Under the pieces are notes generated by a model. That model had not been told where the DNA came from and made no database searches. It saw only the letters and a program-made list of their open reading frames with translations. The position numbers and the translations under genes are program-made. A DNA stretch of 64,000 nucleotides from Armatimonadota bacterium (GTDB lineage Bacteria > Armatimonadota > Fimbriimonadia > Fimbriimonadales > Fimbriimonadaceae), in assembly GCA_022563855.1 (NCBI GenBank), contig JADFMN010000004.1, positions 248,001 through 312,000 on the forward strand. The letters are read 5' to 3'. This document shows, in pieces, positions 40,355 to 49,588 of the stretch; position 1 is the first letter of the stretch; each line of letters begins with the position of its first letter.

Positions 40355-42898
40355 ATGCTTGGGGTGCTGTTACTATCGATCGTGCAACAGGGGCAGACCT
40401 TCCCGTTGCCGCCATTCGTGCGTGAGTGGACGCATCTTCTCGACCGATCGATGGGCTACATGGAGACTCCCACGGTCGCCGGCAGCTCTGTCTACTTCAC
40501 GAGCGGGGGTTCGTGCGTTTCGTTCGACGTTTCTGCCCAGAGAGTGGACTGGACGTGGCGGCCTAGAGGTGAGCAGTACGCCCGGTCCGTCGCGGTAGAC
40601 GAGGATTCGGTCTACGTATTGATTACTGCTTCGGGGGAAGGCCCAGGCTGGATCGCTGCGCTCGATAGGGCCACTGGCGAGCACAAACGGTCAGTCCGCA
40701 GGAGCGGAGAGGACTCACCGATGGCGGCCCAGGACGGCGTACTCGTCGCAATGACCGAACCGAGGACTCTCTCCGGCATAGATACCGCCAAGATGGAGAT
40801 CATTTGGTCGACCGAGGTGTTCGTCGAAAAGGGCGAGGAGGAGTTCAAGTGGTGGGCGCTGAGGTCGCCGCCGGTCATCTCAAACGGTCAGGTGTACATC
40901 AACACGTGGGAGTTCGAGACCCTTGCGCTCGACCTGAAGACGGGCGAGATATTTTGGAAGGTCACGAATTCGAGGAGCCAAGTTGCTGTCGCGGACGAGG
41001 CAGGGGTCGTCCTTGTTTCACAGGGCGGGGGTCTCGTAGGACGCCAAGTAAAATCGGGCCAAGTAATCTGGCGGGCAGATGGCGACGCAAACGATTACGC
41101 GGGAGTATTCGCTGGCAACTTTGTCACGCTGGGCAGAAATATCGTGCGGGCGCTGGACATTAGAACCGGCAGCCTCAGCTGGTCTGTCGACGTAGGCGAT
41201 CAGAACATGTCGGGCGGTTACCAATTTGGGCTGGTCGCTGACAGCACGCTGATCATTAGATCGATGGATGAACTTGTTGCTTTCTCGCCCACCGGCGCGC
41301 GCAAGTGGACTGTTCCAGCGGACATCGGTTTCAGCTTCCCCATCTGGATCCAGGGAGACAAGTTCGTCTGCACCGATGGTGAGCGGTTCTTGGGATACCG
41401 GACGGGCGAGTACGACCCGATCCCGGATAGTGCGGCCGGGCGACAGGAGTTGGCCAGGTCGATGGCGTCGCAGTACGTTCTTCTGGACAACGCCGAAAGG
41501 GCGCGGCTAAAAAGCATGGGCGCCGATGCGATACTCCCTCTGGCCGAGGCGATGGCCGAAAACGGTCGTCTCTATGACAAGTACAAGGGCAGAGAAGATG
41601 AGATCGACAACTTCAGATTCTACTCATTGGTCATGGACATCATGGGGGACTTGGCAGGGATATTCTACGGAGAGCACACGGACGGCATCATGCAGATTGC
41701 AGAGGCGCTGCCAAAAGGCAACCTCGCCCGCGACAATCTCCTTCGCCTCCTTGCGGATCGAGGCGACCCAGCTCATTCGACGTCGTATTTCCTCATCCAG
41801 GTTGCCGACATCCCAGCTGATGAACTCGAGTTCGGTAAATTCTCGTCGGCGCTAACCTCGCTGGCCAACTCTCCCGAGCCGGAGGCCGTCGAGTTTATGA
41901 TCGGTCTCCTGCAAAACGAGGCCGTCGATTCGCGTGTGCGCGAGCTCGCCTACGTCAATCTCGCGCGGGTCGGCGGGGCGGCCGGACTGAAGGCGGTGCT
42001 GGCCGAGCGCTTTGGTCGTCGACTTCTTGCGCCGCTTGAAAAGAGGATGAAGCTGAGCGAGCTCGTTGAAGACAGCGAGCGCAGGACGGCGATCATCGAC
42101 ACCCGCAAGGACGACGACGGCACTTTGTGGGCGCTGATCACGAGCGACGCGATGGGCAGCTACAGCGACCTCTGGATCGTGCACAGAGAGAACGACAAGT
42201 GGGTGCAGCCGCTCTTTACCGGCCTCACCCAGGTCTCAAGGAGGATCAGGAACCGGCCCGACAACGTCGAACAGTCGTACAAGGGGTACTCGGTCAGCGA
42301 CATCGTCGCCGGCCTCTGGTTCGACCTGCTGGTCGGTGAAAAGACGGTATCGAGCGACAGGGACGGCGACGGCCTGACAGACCTGATGGAGGAGCGGCTG
42401 GGGACCGACCCCGCAGACCCGGATACGGACGACGACGGCACCGGCGACCTCGTCGATCCATGGCCGATGGTCAAGCCGAGGACCCTCACGAACAAAGAGG
42501 CGTTCTTCGCGGCCGTGTTCGAGGCGCGGTACCACTTCGACACCGACGTTTCACCTGCGATCTTCACAGGCGAGAAGGGCATGGAGCCGTTCGAGATGCC
42601 AGGTTGGCACGGGCCGGTCATCTGGACGGACGAAGAACGGCGGTCGAACAGAACCGACAAGCTGAGCGGCCTGTGGGAAGAGGGCGTCGCCTTCTTGGGC
42701 TTTGAAGAGGCGAGGGACTTCGACGACGACAGCCCGCCGTCTGGCCAGACGATCACGTGGAACGAAGACTTGAGCGAAGGGACAGTGATCATCTCGACCT
42801 ACTACGGCGGCTTGAACGGCACCGGCTACTTCGTGCGAGCCAAGAAGTTCGGCAACCGTTGGGTCGTCATCGAGATGTATATGCAGTACATCTCTTAG
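40355..42898 (+). CDS. Secreted PQQ-type beta-propeller protein with Ca-binding repeats
   Basis: 847 residues. Short signal peptide (MLGVLLLSIVQQGQ). Residues about 20-370 form a PQQ/outer-membrane BamB-like propeller (blade phrases DLKTGEIFWKVTN, VKSGQVIWRADG, DIRTGSLSWSVDVG). A helical, HEAT-like region follows (about 390-560). Near 667-705 lies DRDGDGLTDLMEERLGTDPADPDTDDDGTGD, a thrombospondin type 3/EF-like calcium repeat common at domain junctions of secreted bacterial proteins. Function unknown; a scaffold or binding role is more likely than catalysis. Confidence 0.75.
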   Translation: MLGVLLLSIVQQGQTFPLPPFVREWTHLLDRSMGYMETPTVAGSSVYFTSGGSCVSFDVSAQRVDWTWRPRGEQYARSVAVDEDSVYVLITASGEGPGWIAALDRATGEHKRSVRRSGEDSPMAAQDGVLVAMTEPRTLSGIDTAKMEIIWSTEVFVEKGEEEFKWWALRSPPVISNGQVYINTWEFETLALDLKTGEIFWKVTNSRSQVAVADEAGVVLVSQGGGLVGRQVKSGQVIWRADGDANDYAGVFAGNFVTLGRNIVRALDIRTGSLSWSVDVGDQNMSGGYQFGLVADSTLIIRSMDELVAFSPTGARKWTVPADIGFSFPIWIQGDKFVCTDGERFLGYRTGEYDPIPDSAAGRQELARSMASQYVLLDNAERARLKSMGADAILPLAEAMAENGRLYDKYKGREDEIDNFRFYSLVMDIMGDLAGIFYGEHTDGIMQIAEALPKGNLARDNLLRLLADRGDPAHSTSYFLIQVADIPADELEFGKFSSALTSLANSPEPEAVEFMIGLLQNEAVDSRVRELAYVNLARVGGAAGLKAVLAERFGRRLLAPLEKRMKLSELVEDSERRTAIIDTRKDDDGTLWALITSDAMGSYSDLWIVHRENDKWVQPLFTGLTQVSRRIRNRPDNVEQSYKGYSVSDIVAGLWFDLLVGEKTVSSDRDGDGLTDLMEERLGTDPADPDTDDDGTGDLVDPWPMVKPRTLTNKEAFFAAVFEARYHFDTDVSPAIFTGEKGMEPFEMPGWHGPVIWTDEERRSNRTDKLSGLWEEGVAFLGFEEARDFDDDSPPSGQTITWNEDLSEGTVIISTYYGGLNGTGYFVRAKKFGNRWVVIEMYMQYIS

Positions 42899-42961
42899 GC
42901 CGTGCTAAAGTTGATCGCCGGATCGTTCTGTGGCTGAAACTGCGAACGACGGTGCTAGACT

Positions 42962-43525
42962 TCACTTGCCTGAATCGTATCGTTTGAGCGCGTTCATGAC
43001 TTCCCATCGAACGCCCTCGACCGGGTCGTCCTCCATCGTCTTGATGATCGGGAGTGCCTGCTTAGCAACTTGTCTGCTCAACGCGAATACGCTCACCGAC
43101 CTGACGGTCGCGTTCTTATGGCGCAAGTCGTTGCACAAGAAAGTCACGTACTTTCGCTCGGTGTACCGGGTCAGTAACAGCCCTATCTCCCAGGCGTTGC
43201 CGTCCAGCAGGCTCCTCTCTAGCGCGTGAAACCCCGCAGGCCCTTTGTTCTTCCGCATGGTGTCCCGCGCAAGCTGCCTCACCGACTGGTCCGAATCGGT
43301 CATGGCTCCTACTACCAAAAAGAGGTTGTCCTCCGTCCCAGTCCGGCCTAGCACCCTGACGATCGCCCGTCGCGCGGTGACATTCTCGTCGGCGATCACA
43401 TCTTTCCAAGCCTTGGCGATTTTGAGATCGTCGGCTCGAGCAAATGTGCCAAGCGCGAGAAGAAGGACGACTGCGATTGCCTGCAGCAGGCTCTTGCCGC
43501 GAGCTCTCGGTTGTCTTGTACACAT
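42962..43525 (-). CDS. Secreted HEAT-repeat protein
   Basis: 187 residues. N-terminal signal peptide (KSLLQAIAVVLLLALGTFARA), then helical pairs typical of HEAT repeats: ARRAIVRVLGRTG, SVRQLARDTMRKN, TVRSVSVFALSRQ and GVRWEVMNALKRY. Such proteins are binding scaffolds in the periplasm. The ATG lies behind AGGTGAT. It is convergent with the PQQ-propeller gene, which also contains HEAT-like helices. Confidence 0.75.
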   Translation of the reverse strand: MCTRQPRARGKSLLQAIAVVLLLALGTFARADDLKIAKAWKDVIADENVTARRAIVRVLGRTGTEDNLFLVVGAMTDSDQSVRQLARDTMRKNKGPAGFHALERSLLDGNAWEIGLLLTRYTERKYVTFLCNDLRHKNATVRSVSVFALSRQVAKQALPIIKTMEDDPVEGVRWEVMNALKRYDSGK

Positions 43526-43593
43526 GGGTGATCACCTAGCCGTGCTGATATGAGATTAACACGATTTTGTGCTGTTGACTCGATTGCTGGAAC

Positions 43594-43669
43594 TGGTGGA
43601 GCTGAGGGGGCTCGAACCCCTGACCTCTGCAGTGCGATTGCAGCGCTCTCCCAACTGAGCTACAGCCCC
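43594..43669 (-). tRNA. tRNA-Ala(CGC)
   Basis: The reverse strand begins GGGGCTGTAGCTCAGTTGGG and gives a full cloverleaf: acceptor stem GGGGCTG/CAGCTCC, anticodon stem CTGCA/TGCAG with loop ATCGCAC (anticodon CGC, reading GCG), and T arm GGGGTTCGAGCCCC. Discriminator A73 is followed by an encoded CCA. Confidence 0.95.
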
Positions 43670-43696
43670 ATGTCGAAGCGGGTGAATTATACCGGG

Positions 43697-43809
43697 GCGT
43701 TGGGATTTGTTCGGGTTTGTCCGGGTTTGTTCGGTTTGGTTCGGACGGGGGCGGCCGTTCTGACCACAGGCTAGGGTGCCACGGTCTGTCCCGAAGGGCA
43801 GGCCGTGCC
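43697..43809 (+). repeat. TTCGG tract followed by module E, copy 3
   Basis: 43697-43745 repeats GTTCGG- and GTCCGG-type units (TTTGTTCGGGTTTGTCCGGG). At 43774-43809 follows the hairpin GTGCCACGGTCTGTCCC GAA GGGCAGGCCGTG, the best-preserved module E. It lies directly upstream of the tRNA gene on the other strand. Confidence 0.6.
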
Positions 43810-44146
43810 GCAGCTGCGACGTAACGCCAGCAGGGGAGGGCGAGCGTCCCCGCGAGCCGGACGGATGCTCACGGGCTATCGCGCCGTTCGCCGACGCCCT
43901 CTAGGTTGCTTGCGGAAGAGCCAGCCCAGGAACAGTGGACAGATGTGCGCTGTAAACCATGTCCTGTCGCAAAGTGTGGCCGCATCCTTCCGGTTGCCTC
44001 CGGGCGCGTTGGACGGCCTTGCAGGTGGGAGCCTGTGGTAAGCGCGCAAGCTGAAGCATGCGGCTGCATTTCGACCGGTCTCCTGCTATCCGCGAGCCGT
44101 TTCAGCCCATGCGACAGACCCGTTAAGGCTAAAATAGCGGGCACAT
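43810..44146. other. GC-rich gene-free segment, possible structured RNA
   Basis: No convincing coding frame. The sequence is GC-rich with several possible stems, for example CCGG TTGCCT CCGG near 43998-44012 inside GGCCG/CGGCC. Neither strand shows the conserved core of RNase P RNA, tmRNA, 6S RNA or SRP RNA clearly enough to name it. A TAAAAT box at 44130-44135 may serve the small gene that follows. Confidence 0.3.
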
Positions 44147-44362
44147 ATGTACTCGTTGACCAAGAACAGCACGCTCAGGGATCTCGCGGTGGTCGAAGCG
44201 CCAAGCTTCGCAGTGTCGCTCATTGTCGCCCAAGTCTTCTTCAAGTTCGGCAGCTTCGCCCTAGAGCTTGCTGGCTTTCTCGCGCTGTGGTACGTCACCT
44301 CCGGCGCGATCAAGTGGCTGGACGGTCGGAAAGACCGCAGAGTCGACAAGCCCGCAACGTAG
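44147..44362 (+). CDS. Small membrane protein, hypothetical
   Basis: 71 residues, unrecognised. The composition is protein-like: a short polar start (MYSLTKNSTLRDLAVVE), then two hydrophobic segments (FAVSLIVAQVFFKFGSF and ELAGFLALWYVTSGAIKWL), then a basic tail (GRKDRRVDKPAT). It fits a small inner-membrane protein. It overlaps the last 102 bases of mqnA on the opposite strand, where MqnA carries an extra tail of about 30 residues. A TAAAAT box lies 11 bases upstream. Confidence 0.5.
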   Translation: MYSLTKNSTLRDLAVVEAPSFAVSLIVAQVFFKFGSFALELAGFLALWYVTSGAIKWLDGRKDRRVDKPAT

Positions 44363-45103
44363 GAGCGCGTCCCGGAAAGCAGCCAGACCCGCAAGCTCCC
44401 GATCGCCCATCGGGTAGAGCATCGTGCGCGTCAGGTACCGAGCGCAGGCGTTGCGATCCCAGCCGGACGACTCTGCCGCTTGGTCGATCACGTCCTGGAT
44501 GTGTTCGTTGCTCCACCGTTCAGCCCGGTGCAAGAGCGTTGCTAGCTCTGTCGTCAAACCCTCGCCACCGATCCACGCCGCCCATACGAACGGCAGTCCG
44601 GTCATCGACGTCCAGGCCTCACCGAGGTCCAGCACGTGCAGCCCGTCTCCGGACGTCGTCATCCCGATGTCGCCGATCAGCACCGCCGCGTCGTGCAACT
44701 CCAGCATCGCATCGAGATTCGGCTTGGCGACTTCGACAGACGGGCGCGCTCCGTAGGTTTCGATCAAAACGATCTGCGCAAGGTAGTTGCTTGTCATCGA
44801 ACTCTGGTCGAGCGCAAGCGAACCGATTTCCGGGAACGGCACGTTGCTGAAGAGCTTCACGCTCTCCGCTTTGCCGTAGCTCCCAATGCACACGCCTTCT
44901 GCGATCCGGCGGCCGGGCGTCACCAGGGCGTCGAAGCTCGATGCCAGCACCGCGTCCGCGCGCCCCTCATCGAGCATTTTTGGAAGCAGGGATGGGATCT
45001 CGTAGACGACTCTGACAGGACTCTCGGCACCCAGAGAATCGAACCACGCGACGAGGGGGCGGGCGTTGACGAACGGCACGCATCCTACAGTGAACTTCGC
45101 CAT
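44261..45103 (-). CDS. mqnA: Chorismate dehydratase MqnA (menaquinone, futalosine pathway)
   Basis: 280 residues. MqnA converts chorismate to 3-enolpyruvylbenzoate, the first step of the futalosine route to menaquinone. Family text: VGCVPFVNARPLVAWF at the start, RADAVLASSFDAL, SMTSNYLAQIVLIETYGARP and the ligand-site loop AAVLIGDIGM. GLPFVWAAWIG near residue 170 favours MqnA over MqnD. The C-terminus is about 30 residues longer than usual and overlaps the small membrane gene on the other strand. ATG follows directly after the stop of the methyltransferase gene (TAGATG). The product quinone would feed alternative complex III encoded 3 kb away. Confidence 0.85.
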   Translation of the reverse strand: MAKFTVGCVPFVNARPLVAWFDSLGAESPVRVVYEIPSLLPKMLDEGRADAVLASSFDALVTPGRRIAEGVCIGSYGKAESVKLFSNVPFPEIGSLALDQSSMTSNYLAQIVLIETYGARPSVEVAKPNLDAMLELHDAAVLIGDIGMTTSGDGLHVLDLGEAWTSMTGLPFVWAAWIGGEGLTTELATLLHRAERWSNEHIQDVIDQAAESSGWDRNACARYLTRTMLYPMGDRELAGLAAFRDALLRCGLVDSAVFPTVQPLDRAGGDVPQREKASKL

Positions 45104-45829
45104 CTAGCCCTCCTTGCGCGCCACGGCGACGACACTGCTGCCCCAAGGGAGCGAACCGCCCATGATCCAACGCGCCTCCATGTCCTGCAGTTTGACAAGA
45201 AACGTGTTGATTCCGCCCGAAACCCTGGGCAAAGAGACCTTCGCCGGGCCCCAGCGGAACTTGTCGATCGTTCGCACAAGGATCACCATAGGGAACAGCA
45301 GGAACACGCTGTAGGAGAGCTTTTCGAGCTTCAGCCCGTGCCGCTCCAGCAGATCCCTGACTTGCCTCTTCGTGTACCGGCGGTGGTGCATCAGCGCCAC
45401 GTCGTGCGGCCCCCAGAGCCACTTGAAGGCGGGCACGTTCAGAATCAGCACGCCGCCCGGTTTGAGCACCCGGGCGATCTCAGAGACAGCGGCCTCGTGG
45501 TCTGGGACGTGCTCGAGGGTGTCGAGAGACACGACCGCGTCGAACTGTCCGCCCCGCACCGGTAGCGTCTCCGCGTTGCCCACCATAAGGTTTGGGAGTC
45601 CCCGCTCTTGGCAAAACTGCATCGCCAGAGGGCTGAAGTCGACGCCGCCGGCCCAGCCCAGCTTCTGGAGCTCGGCCAGCACCGCGCCAGTGCCCGACGC
45701 GACGTCCAACACCCGCTCTTTTGAACCTGCGAACTGGTCAAGCATCGCCAAAGCCAGTCGACGTCGCGAGACGAACCACCAGTAGTGGTCTTCAGCCTTG
45801 CGCATCTTGGCGTACTCTTCAGTCTGCAT
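45104..45829 (-). CDS. Class I SAM-dependent methyltransferase
   Basis: 241 residues. Methyltransf_11/UbiE-like Rossmann domain with motif I VLDVASGTGAVLAEL, the acidic residue after strand 2 in GGVDFSPLAM, and the post-I segment VVSLDTLEHVPDHEAAVSEIARVLKPGGVLI. The C-terminal third carries a hydrophobic segment (VFLLFPMVILVRTI) often seen in methyltransferases that act on lipid- or polyprenol-linked substrates. It lies between a dolichol-P-glucose-type glycosyltransferase and mqnA, with overlapping or abutting ends, so the three form one operon. The start overlaps the glycosyltransferase stop by 11 bases. Confidence 0.82.
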   Translation of the reverse strand: MQTEEYAKMRKAEDHYWWFVSRRRLALAMLDQFAGSKERVLDVASGTGAVLAELQKLGWAGGVDFSPLAMQFCQERGLPNLMVGNAETLPVRGGQFDAVVSLDTLEHVPDHEAAVSEIARVLKPGGVLILNVPAFKWLWGPHDVALMHHRRYTKRQVRDLLERHGLKLEKLSYSVFLLFPMVILVRTIDKFRWGPAKVSLPRVSGGINTFLVKLQDMEARWIMGGSLPWGSSVVAVARKEG

Positions 45830-46562
45830 CGCGGGGCCTCGTGCGGCCTCCTTTGCCCGCTAACCGGAGCTTGACCAACTCGGCCATCATCCTGGACCCG
45901 TCGCGGAGCATATTGACCTTCGACCCCTCCTGGTGCGACCAGCGGATCGGGACTTCGGCGATCTCGTACCCCAGGTCGCGCGCGATCATCAGAGCCTCGA
46001 AGTCGAACCCGTACCCATCGAGCTTGCTCCGGCCGAACACGTCGCGCGAGACATCCTGCCGGAACAGCTTAAACCCGCACTGGGTGTCCTTGATCCCGCG
46101 CACGGCGAAAAGCTGAACCATCAGGTTGAAGGCTCGGCCCGCCATTTCACGGTACCACGGCTGGCGGACCTCCAGATCGGACTCTTTCAGCGGACGGCTG
46201 CCGATCGCGATCAGCGCGCCCTTCTCGACTGCGAGGAAGAGCTTCTCGACCTCCTCGATCGGCGCGGCGAGGTCGGCGTCGGAGAAGAGCAGCCACTCCG
46301 CCTCGACCTCGGTCATGCCCTTGCGCACGACGAACCCTTTGCCGCGGTTAGGCTGGGAGTCGATCAGCTCGAAACCGGGGTGCAAGGCGGAGAAGTCGGC
46401 GACTATCTGGACAGTGGAGTCCGTGCTGCCGTCGTTCACGACCACCACCTTCCACGTGTAAGACTGGGCAGCGAGGTACTCGTTCAGTCGCTCCAGGGTC
46501 GGACCGATCCGGTCTTCCTCGTTGTAGGCCGGGACGATGACGGCGAGGTGCGGCTTTTCCAA
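45819..46562 (-). CDS. Family 2 glycosyltransferase (polyprenyl-phosphate glucosyltransferase-like)
   Basis: 247 residues. GT2 fold close to ALG5-type dolichyl-phosphate glucosyltransferases: AVIVPAYNEEDRIGPTLERL at the start, VVNDGSTDST, the DxD motif in FSDADLAAPIEEV, and KDTQCGFKLFRQDV. No membrane helices, so it works at the inner face of the membrane on a polyprenyl phosphate. TTG 46562 is the start consistent with the family N-terminus. A TAGACT box lies 10 bases upstream. First gene of a three-gene operon. Confidence 0.82.
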   Translation of the reverse strand: MEKPHLAVIVPAYNEEDRIGPTLERLNEYLAAQSYTWKVVVVNDGSTDSTVQIVADFSALHPGFELIDSQPNRGKGFVVRKGMTEVEAEWLLFSDADLAAPIEEVEKLFLAVEKGALIAIGSRPLKESDLEVRQPWYREMAGRAFNLMVQLFAVRGIKDTQCGFKLFRQDVSRDVFGRSKLDGYGFDFEALMIARDLGYEIAEVPIRWSHQEGSKVNMLRDGSRMMAELVKLRLAGKGGRTRPRDAD

Positions 46563-46613
46563 GTCGGTTTCGAGTCTACCAGTGGAATGTCAATCGCGGG
46601 CGCAGCGAATGCG

Positions 46614-47348
46614 CTAACCTTTTGGTTTGTCCAGTGGTCGCTCGTGGAGGATGAAAATCGTGCTCAGACCGCGCTTAGGCGGAATGACGAGTTTCCCGCG
46701 GTAGTAGAGCATGGTCGAGCCTCCGCCATCGAGCGATACCGCGTTGACGACACCGAGTCGCTTCATGGCGTTGCCAAATTCGCGGAGCGTCACGCGGTTG
46801 TTGGTCGCCATCATGACCAGTTCGCCCGACGCCGTTAGACCGATGCCGGTCCGAGGAGCTTTGCCCAGCAGTCCGATGTCCGTGAAGTGTTGCGCCCGCG
46901 GATTAGGCGAAACCTTTCCGTTGCGAATGAGCCGCACCGTTCCCCGCAGCAGATGCCTATAGCCGTACCAGTCGATCTCTCGCTGGTACGGCGTATCGAA
47001 GATCTTGACCTGGCCGTACCAGTCGACGCCGACGGCGCTGCCACGATTGCCTTGGGCGACCAGTTTTCCGTTGACTACCACGTCGGCAACCGGCTGCTGC
47101 GTCTTCCAACCGAAGAACGTGCCCGTGATCGCCGCCGCAGGCCGTTGCGCATCGATCATCTTTGAAGCGTTGGTGAGCTTGTCCGCGTAATATGCCTCTG
47201 CGGTTACCCTGCGGCTGGGCATGTCTGCGACCACCGCGTGGTAGTAGACGTAGCCGTCCTGAAAGCTCACGTACCTAATCGGTCGATCGGCTGCTCGGCC
47301 GTGCGGCGCAAGAGCCACGGCTAGCAGTAGTCCGGCTGCGGGTCCCAT
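46614..47348 (-). CDS. Secreted phosphodiester glycosidase (NAGPA/DUF2233 family)
   Basis: 244 residues. Signal peptide MGPAAGLLLAVALAPHGRA. The NAGPA domain (relatives uncover GlcNAc-1-phosphodiesters and act in cell-wall or exopolysaccharide metabolism) shows AAAITGTFFGWKTQQPVADVV, then TGIGLTASGELVMMATNN and the signature VSLDGGGSTMLYYRGKLV. Length is typical for the single-domain bacterial form. It points away from the respiratory cluster. Confidence 0.82.
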   Translation of the reverse strand: MGPAAGLLLAVALAPHGRAADRPIRYVSFQDGYVYYHAVVADMPSRRVTAEAYYADKLTNASKMIDAQRPAAAITGTFFGWKTQQPVADVVVNGKLVAQGNRGSAVGVDWYGQVKIFDTPYQREIDWYGYRHLLRGTVRLIRNGKVSPNPRAQHFTDIGLLGKAPRTGIGLTASGELVMMATNNRVTLREFGNAMKRLGVVNAVSLDGGGSTMLYYRGKLVIPPKRGLSTIFILHERPLDKPKG

Positions 47349-47674
47349 AATTTTGCTGCCTACAATTTACTATGTCGGATCAAAGGAGCGCCGCCTTCAC
47401 GAGCGCTTCTAAAAATGGAGAACGGTTTCATCGTTTTCTTAGGACGTCTGATACCGGTCAATGTGATGGCGTTCCAGCGACAATCGGGATAAAACGACTA
47501 GGACTCCGTAGACACGATGCGCCGCGCGCGAGCTAATCTCTTAAGAGTTGGTGTGTATCGGTCTTTCTATTCGTCCCGGGAATGGGCTTGGCTCGCGGAC
47601 GGATTGGTAGGGCGAAGACTGCAGCACGGTTTCTGCTCGGTGAATTTTCTTGGATATCAGCGGTGTGATTAAGC
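47349..47674. other. Divergent regulatory region
   Basis: 326 bases without a gene, between the glycosidase and the respiratory cluster. It is less GC-rich than its surroundings. A 10-base palindrome CTCTTAAGAG (47538-47547) could be an operator. No promoter can be assigned with confidence for either side. Confidence 0.4.
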
Positions 47675-49504
47675 GTGGCTAACGCGAAGTTTGCGCGGTA
47701 CGCGTGGATCGTCCTTGCTTACACAATCCCCGTCATCCTGTTCGGCGCGTTCGTTCGTGCCGGACTCCATGGAGACGGGTGCGGGGCGTTTTGGCCGGGA
47801 TGCAACGGCGCGCTCATCGCGTCCGGCACGGATCTTAGCGAGAGCATCGAGTTCGGTCACCGAGTCAGCAGCGCGGTGCTGCTGCCCTTGGTCCTCGGGC
47901 TGCTGTTCTGGGCTATCAGGGCCTTCCCGCGCGGGCACTCGGCCAGGAAGGCCGCCGGCTTCGTCCTCTTGTTCACATTGACCGAAGGCGCCCTCGGAGC
48001 GGGCCTCGTCAAGTTCCAATGGGTTGCTCACGACGAGTCGCTCGCCAGAGTGTTCGCTATGGCGTTCCACCTGATCAACACGTTCTTCCTGCTCGGCGCC
48101 CAGGTGCTGACCGCGCACTTTGGGGCCGGGGGTGAGGGTATTAGGATCAAGGGACAGGGCTCTACCGGCTGGGCGATCATGCTCGGACTGGGGGCGCTTC
48201 TCCTACTTGGTGTCACGGGCGCGATCACGGCTCTCGGCGATACGATCTTTCCGGTCAAGTCTGCGTTTGAATCGCTCTCCCAAGACTTGGCCCCGACTTC
48301 GCACGTGGCGGAGCGGTTCCGTCTGCTCCACCCTCTGATCGCGACCTCCGTAGGGCTGTTCCTGCTCTTCGCCTGTGGGCTGGTCAGCAAGAACCGCCCA
48401 GTCGGCAAAGCTCGCAAATACGCGCGCTGGGTCGTCGCCGGCTTCATTCTGCAGATGGTGCTCGGGATTGCCAACGTTGCCCTCCAGGCGCCGATTTGGA
48501 TGCAGATCATCCACCTTGCAGTCTCCGACGGCATCTGGATCGCCATGGTCTTGTTCGGCGCGTCCGCGCTCGCTCAGAGGTTTGCCCAGCCTGTCGAGCG
48601 GCGCGAAGAGGCGGTCGCGCCACAGCCCCAGGGGCTCGCGACTATGGTCAAGGCCTACCTCGCCCTGACAAAGCCTCGCGTTGTCAGCTTACTGCTGTTC
48701 ACGACGGTGGCCGCCATGTTCATCGCGCAGCGCGGTTGGCCAGGCGGGTGGCTCGTGGTGTTCGTGTCGATCGGCGGATACATGGCCGCAGGCGCGGCGA
48801 ACGCGTTCAACATGATCGTCGAACAGGACCTGGACCTCGCGATGGAGCGCACGGCGAACCGGCCGACGGTGCAGAAGGTGATCTCCACGCGCAACGCGCT
48901 GATCTTCGGGTTTGCGATGATGGCGGGCTCGTTCGCGATCCTGTGGGCTGCCGCGAACCTTCTCGCCGCGATGATGGCTCTCTGCGGCCTGCTCTTCTAC
49001 TTCTTCATCTACACCCTTGCGCTCAAGCGGCGGACGCACTACAACATCGTAATCGGGGGTGCAGCCGGTGCATTTCCTCCGCTCGTGGGCTATGCAGCGG
49101 TCACAGGCTATTTGGATCCGCTGGCTTGGTATCTGTTCGCGATCATCTGTCTTTGGACGCCCGTCCACTTCTGGGCACTCGCCCTGTTGATCAAGGACGA
49201 CTACGCAAAAGCAGGCGTACCGATGCTGCCAGTCGTGAAGGGCGATCGCGTTACTGTCATCCAAATCGCGGTTTACACCGTCTTGACTGCTGTGATCACT
49301 GTGATGCCGCTTTTCCAGGGACACGTCGGCTGGGTTTATTTGATCGGTGCCGGGGTGCTCAATCTAGGTCTGATCGCACAGAGTTTGCAACTGCTGCGAT
49401 ACACTGACCGCCCGCACGCGCGCTCACTCTTCAAGTACTCGATGGTCTATCTCGCCGCACTGTTCGTCATGTTTGCCGTCGATAGGGTGGTGCTGCTTTC
49501 GTGA
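47675..49504 (+). CDS. Fused heme A synthase / heme O synthase (CtaA-CtaB)
   Basis: 609 residues. Residues 1-310 are CtaA (COX15): eight helices, the Cys pair in [13 protein letters not shown], and heme-ligand His in [24 protein letters not shown] and RLLHPLIAT. From about residue 324 ([17 protein letters not shown]) it is CtaB, a UbiA-type farnesyltransferase with the Mg-diphosphate motif [19 protein letters not shown] near 378 and a second one, [11 protein letters not shown], near 508. One chain thus turns heme B into heme O and heme A for the oxidase encoded downstream. Fused versions with either domain order are known in a few phyla. The GTG start is the first in the frame. Confidence 0.9.
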   Translation: MANAKFARYAWIVLAYTIPVILFGAFVRAGLHGDGCGAFWPGCNGALIASGTDLSESIEFGHRVSSAVLLPLVLGLLFWAIRAFPRGHSARKAAGFVLLFTLTEGALGAGLVKFQWVAHDESLARVFAMAFHLINTFFLLGAQVLTAHFGAGGEGIRIKGQGSTGWAIMLGLGALLLLGVTGAITALGDTIFPVKSAFESLSQDLAPTSHVAERFRLLHPLIATSVGLFLLFACGLVSKNRPVGKARKYARWVVAGFILQMVLGIANVALQAPIWMQIIHLAVSDGIWIAMVLFGASALAQRFAQPVERREEAVAPQPQGLATMVKAYLALTKPRVVSLLLFTTVAAMFIAQRGWPGGWLVVFVSIGGYMAAGAANAFNMIVEQDLDLAMERTANRPTVQKVISTRNALIFGFAMMAGSFAILWAAANLLAAMMALCGLLFYFFIYTLALKRRTHYNIVIGGAAGAFPPLVGYAAVTGYLDPLAWYLFAIICLWTPVHFWALALLIKDDYAKAGVPMLPVVKGDRVTVIQIAVYTVLTAVITVMPLFQGHVGWVYLIGAGVLNLGLIAQSLQLLRYTDRPHARSLFKYSMVYLAALFVMFAVDRVVLLS

Positions 49505-49588
49505 CCGGAGTTGCAGAAGTCGGCTTTAGTCCAGTAAAGTTAGCGATACACCGGATGTGCACGACCCTAGAGGCAGGAGCGCTATAGG

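Noticed and set aside
4907-43809. CRISPR array
   Set aside because: The repeats are scattered singly or as mosaics, in both orientations, with no regular spacer length and no cas genes.
43810-44146. RNase P RNA or cobalamin riboswitch
   Set aside because: Short similarities (GTAACGCC; GCAGGAGACC on the minus strand) are present, but the other conserved core segments of either RNA are absent.
43906-44850. Plus-strand frame of 314 codons after the tRNA
   Set aside because: More than half lies antisense to mqnA and the rest is Arg/Cys/Ser-rich without pattern; no start signal.
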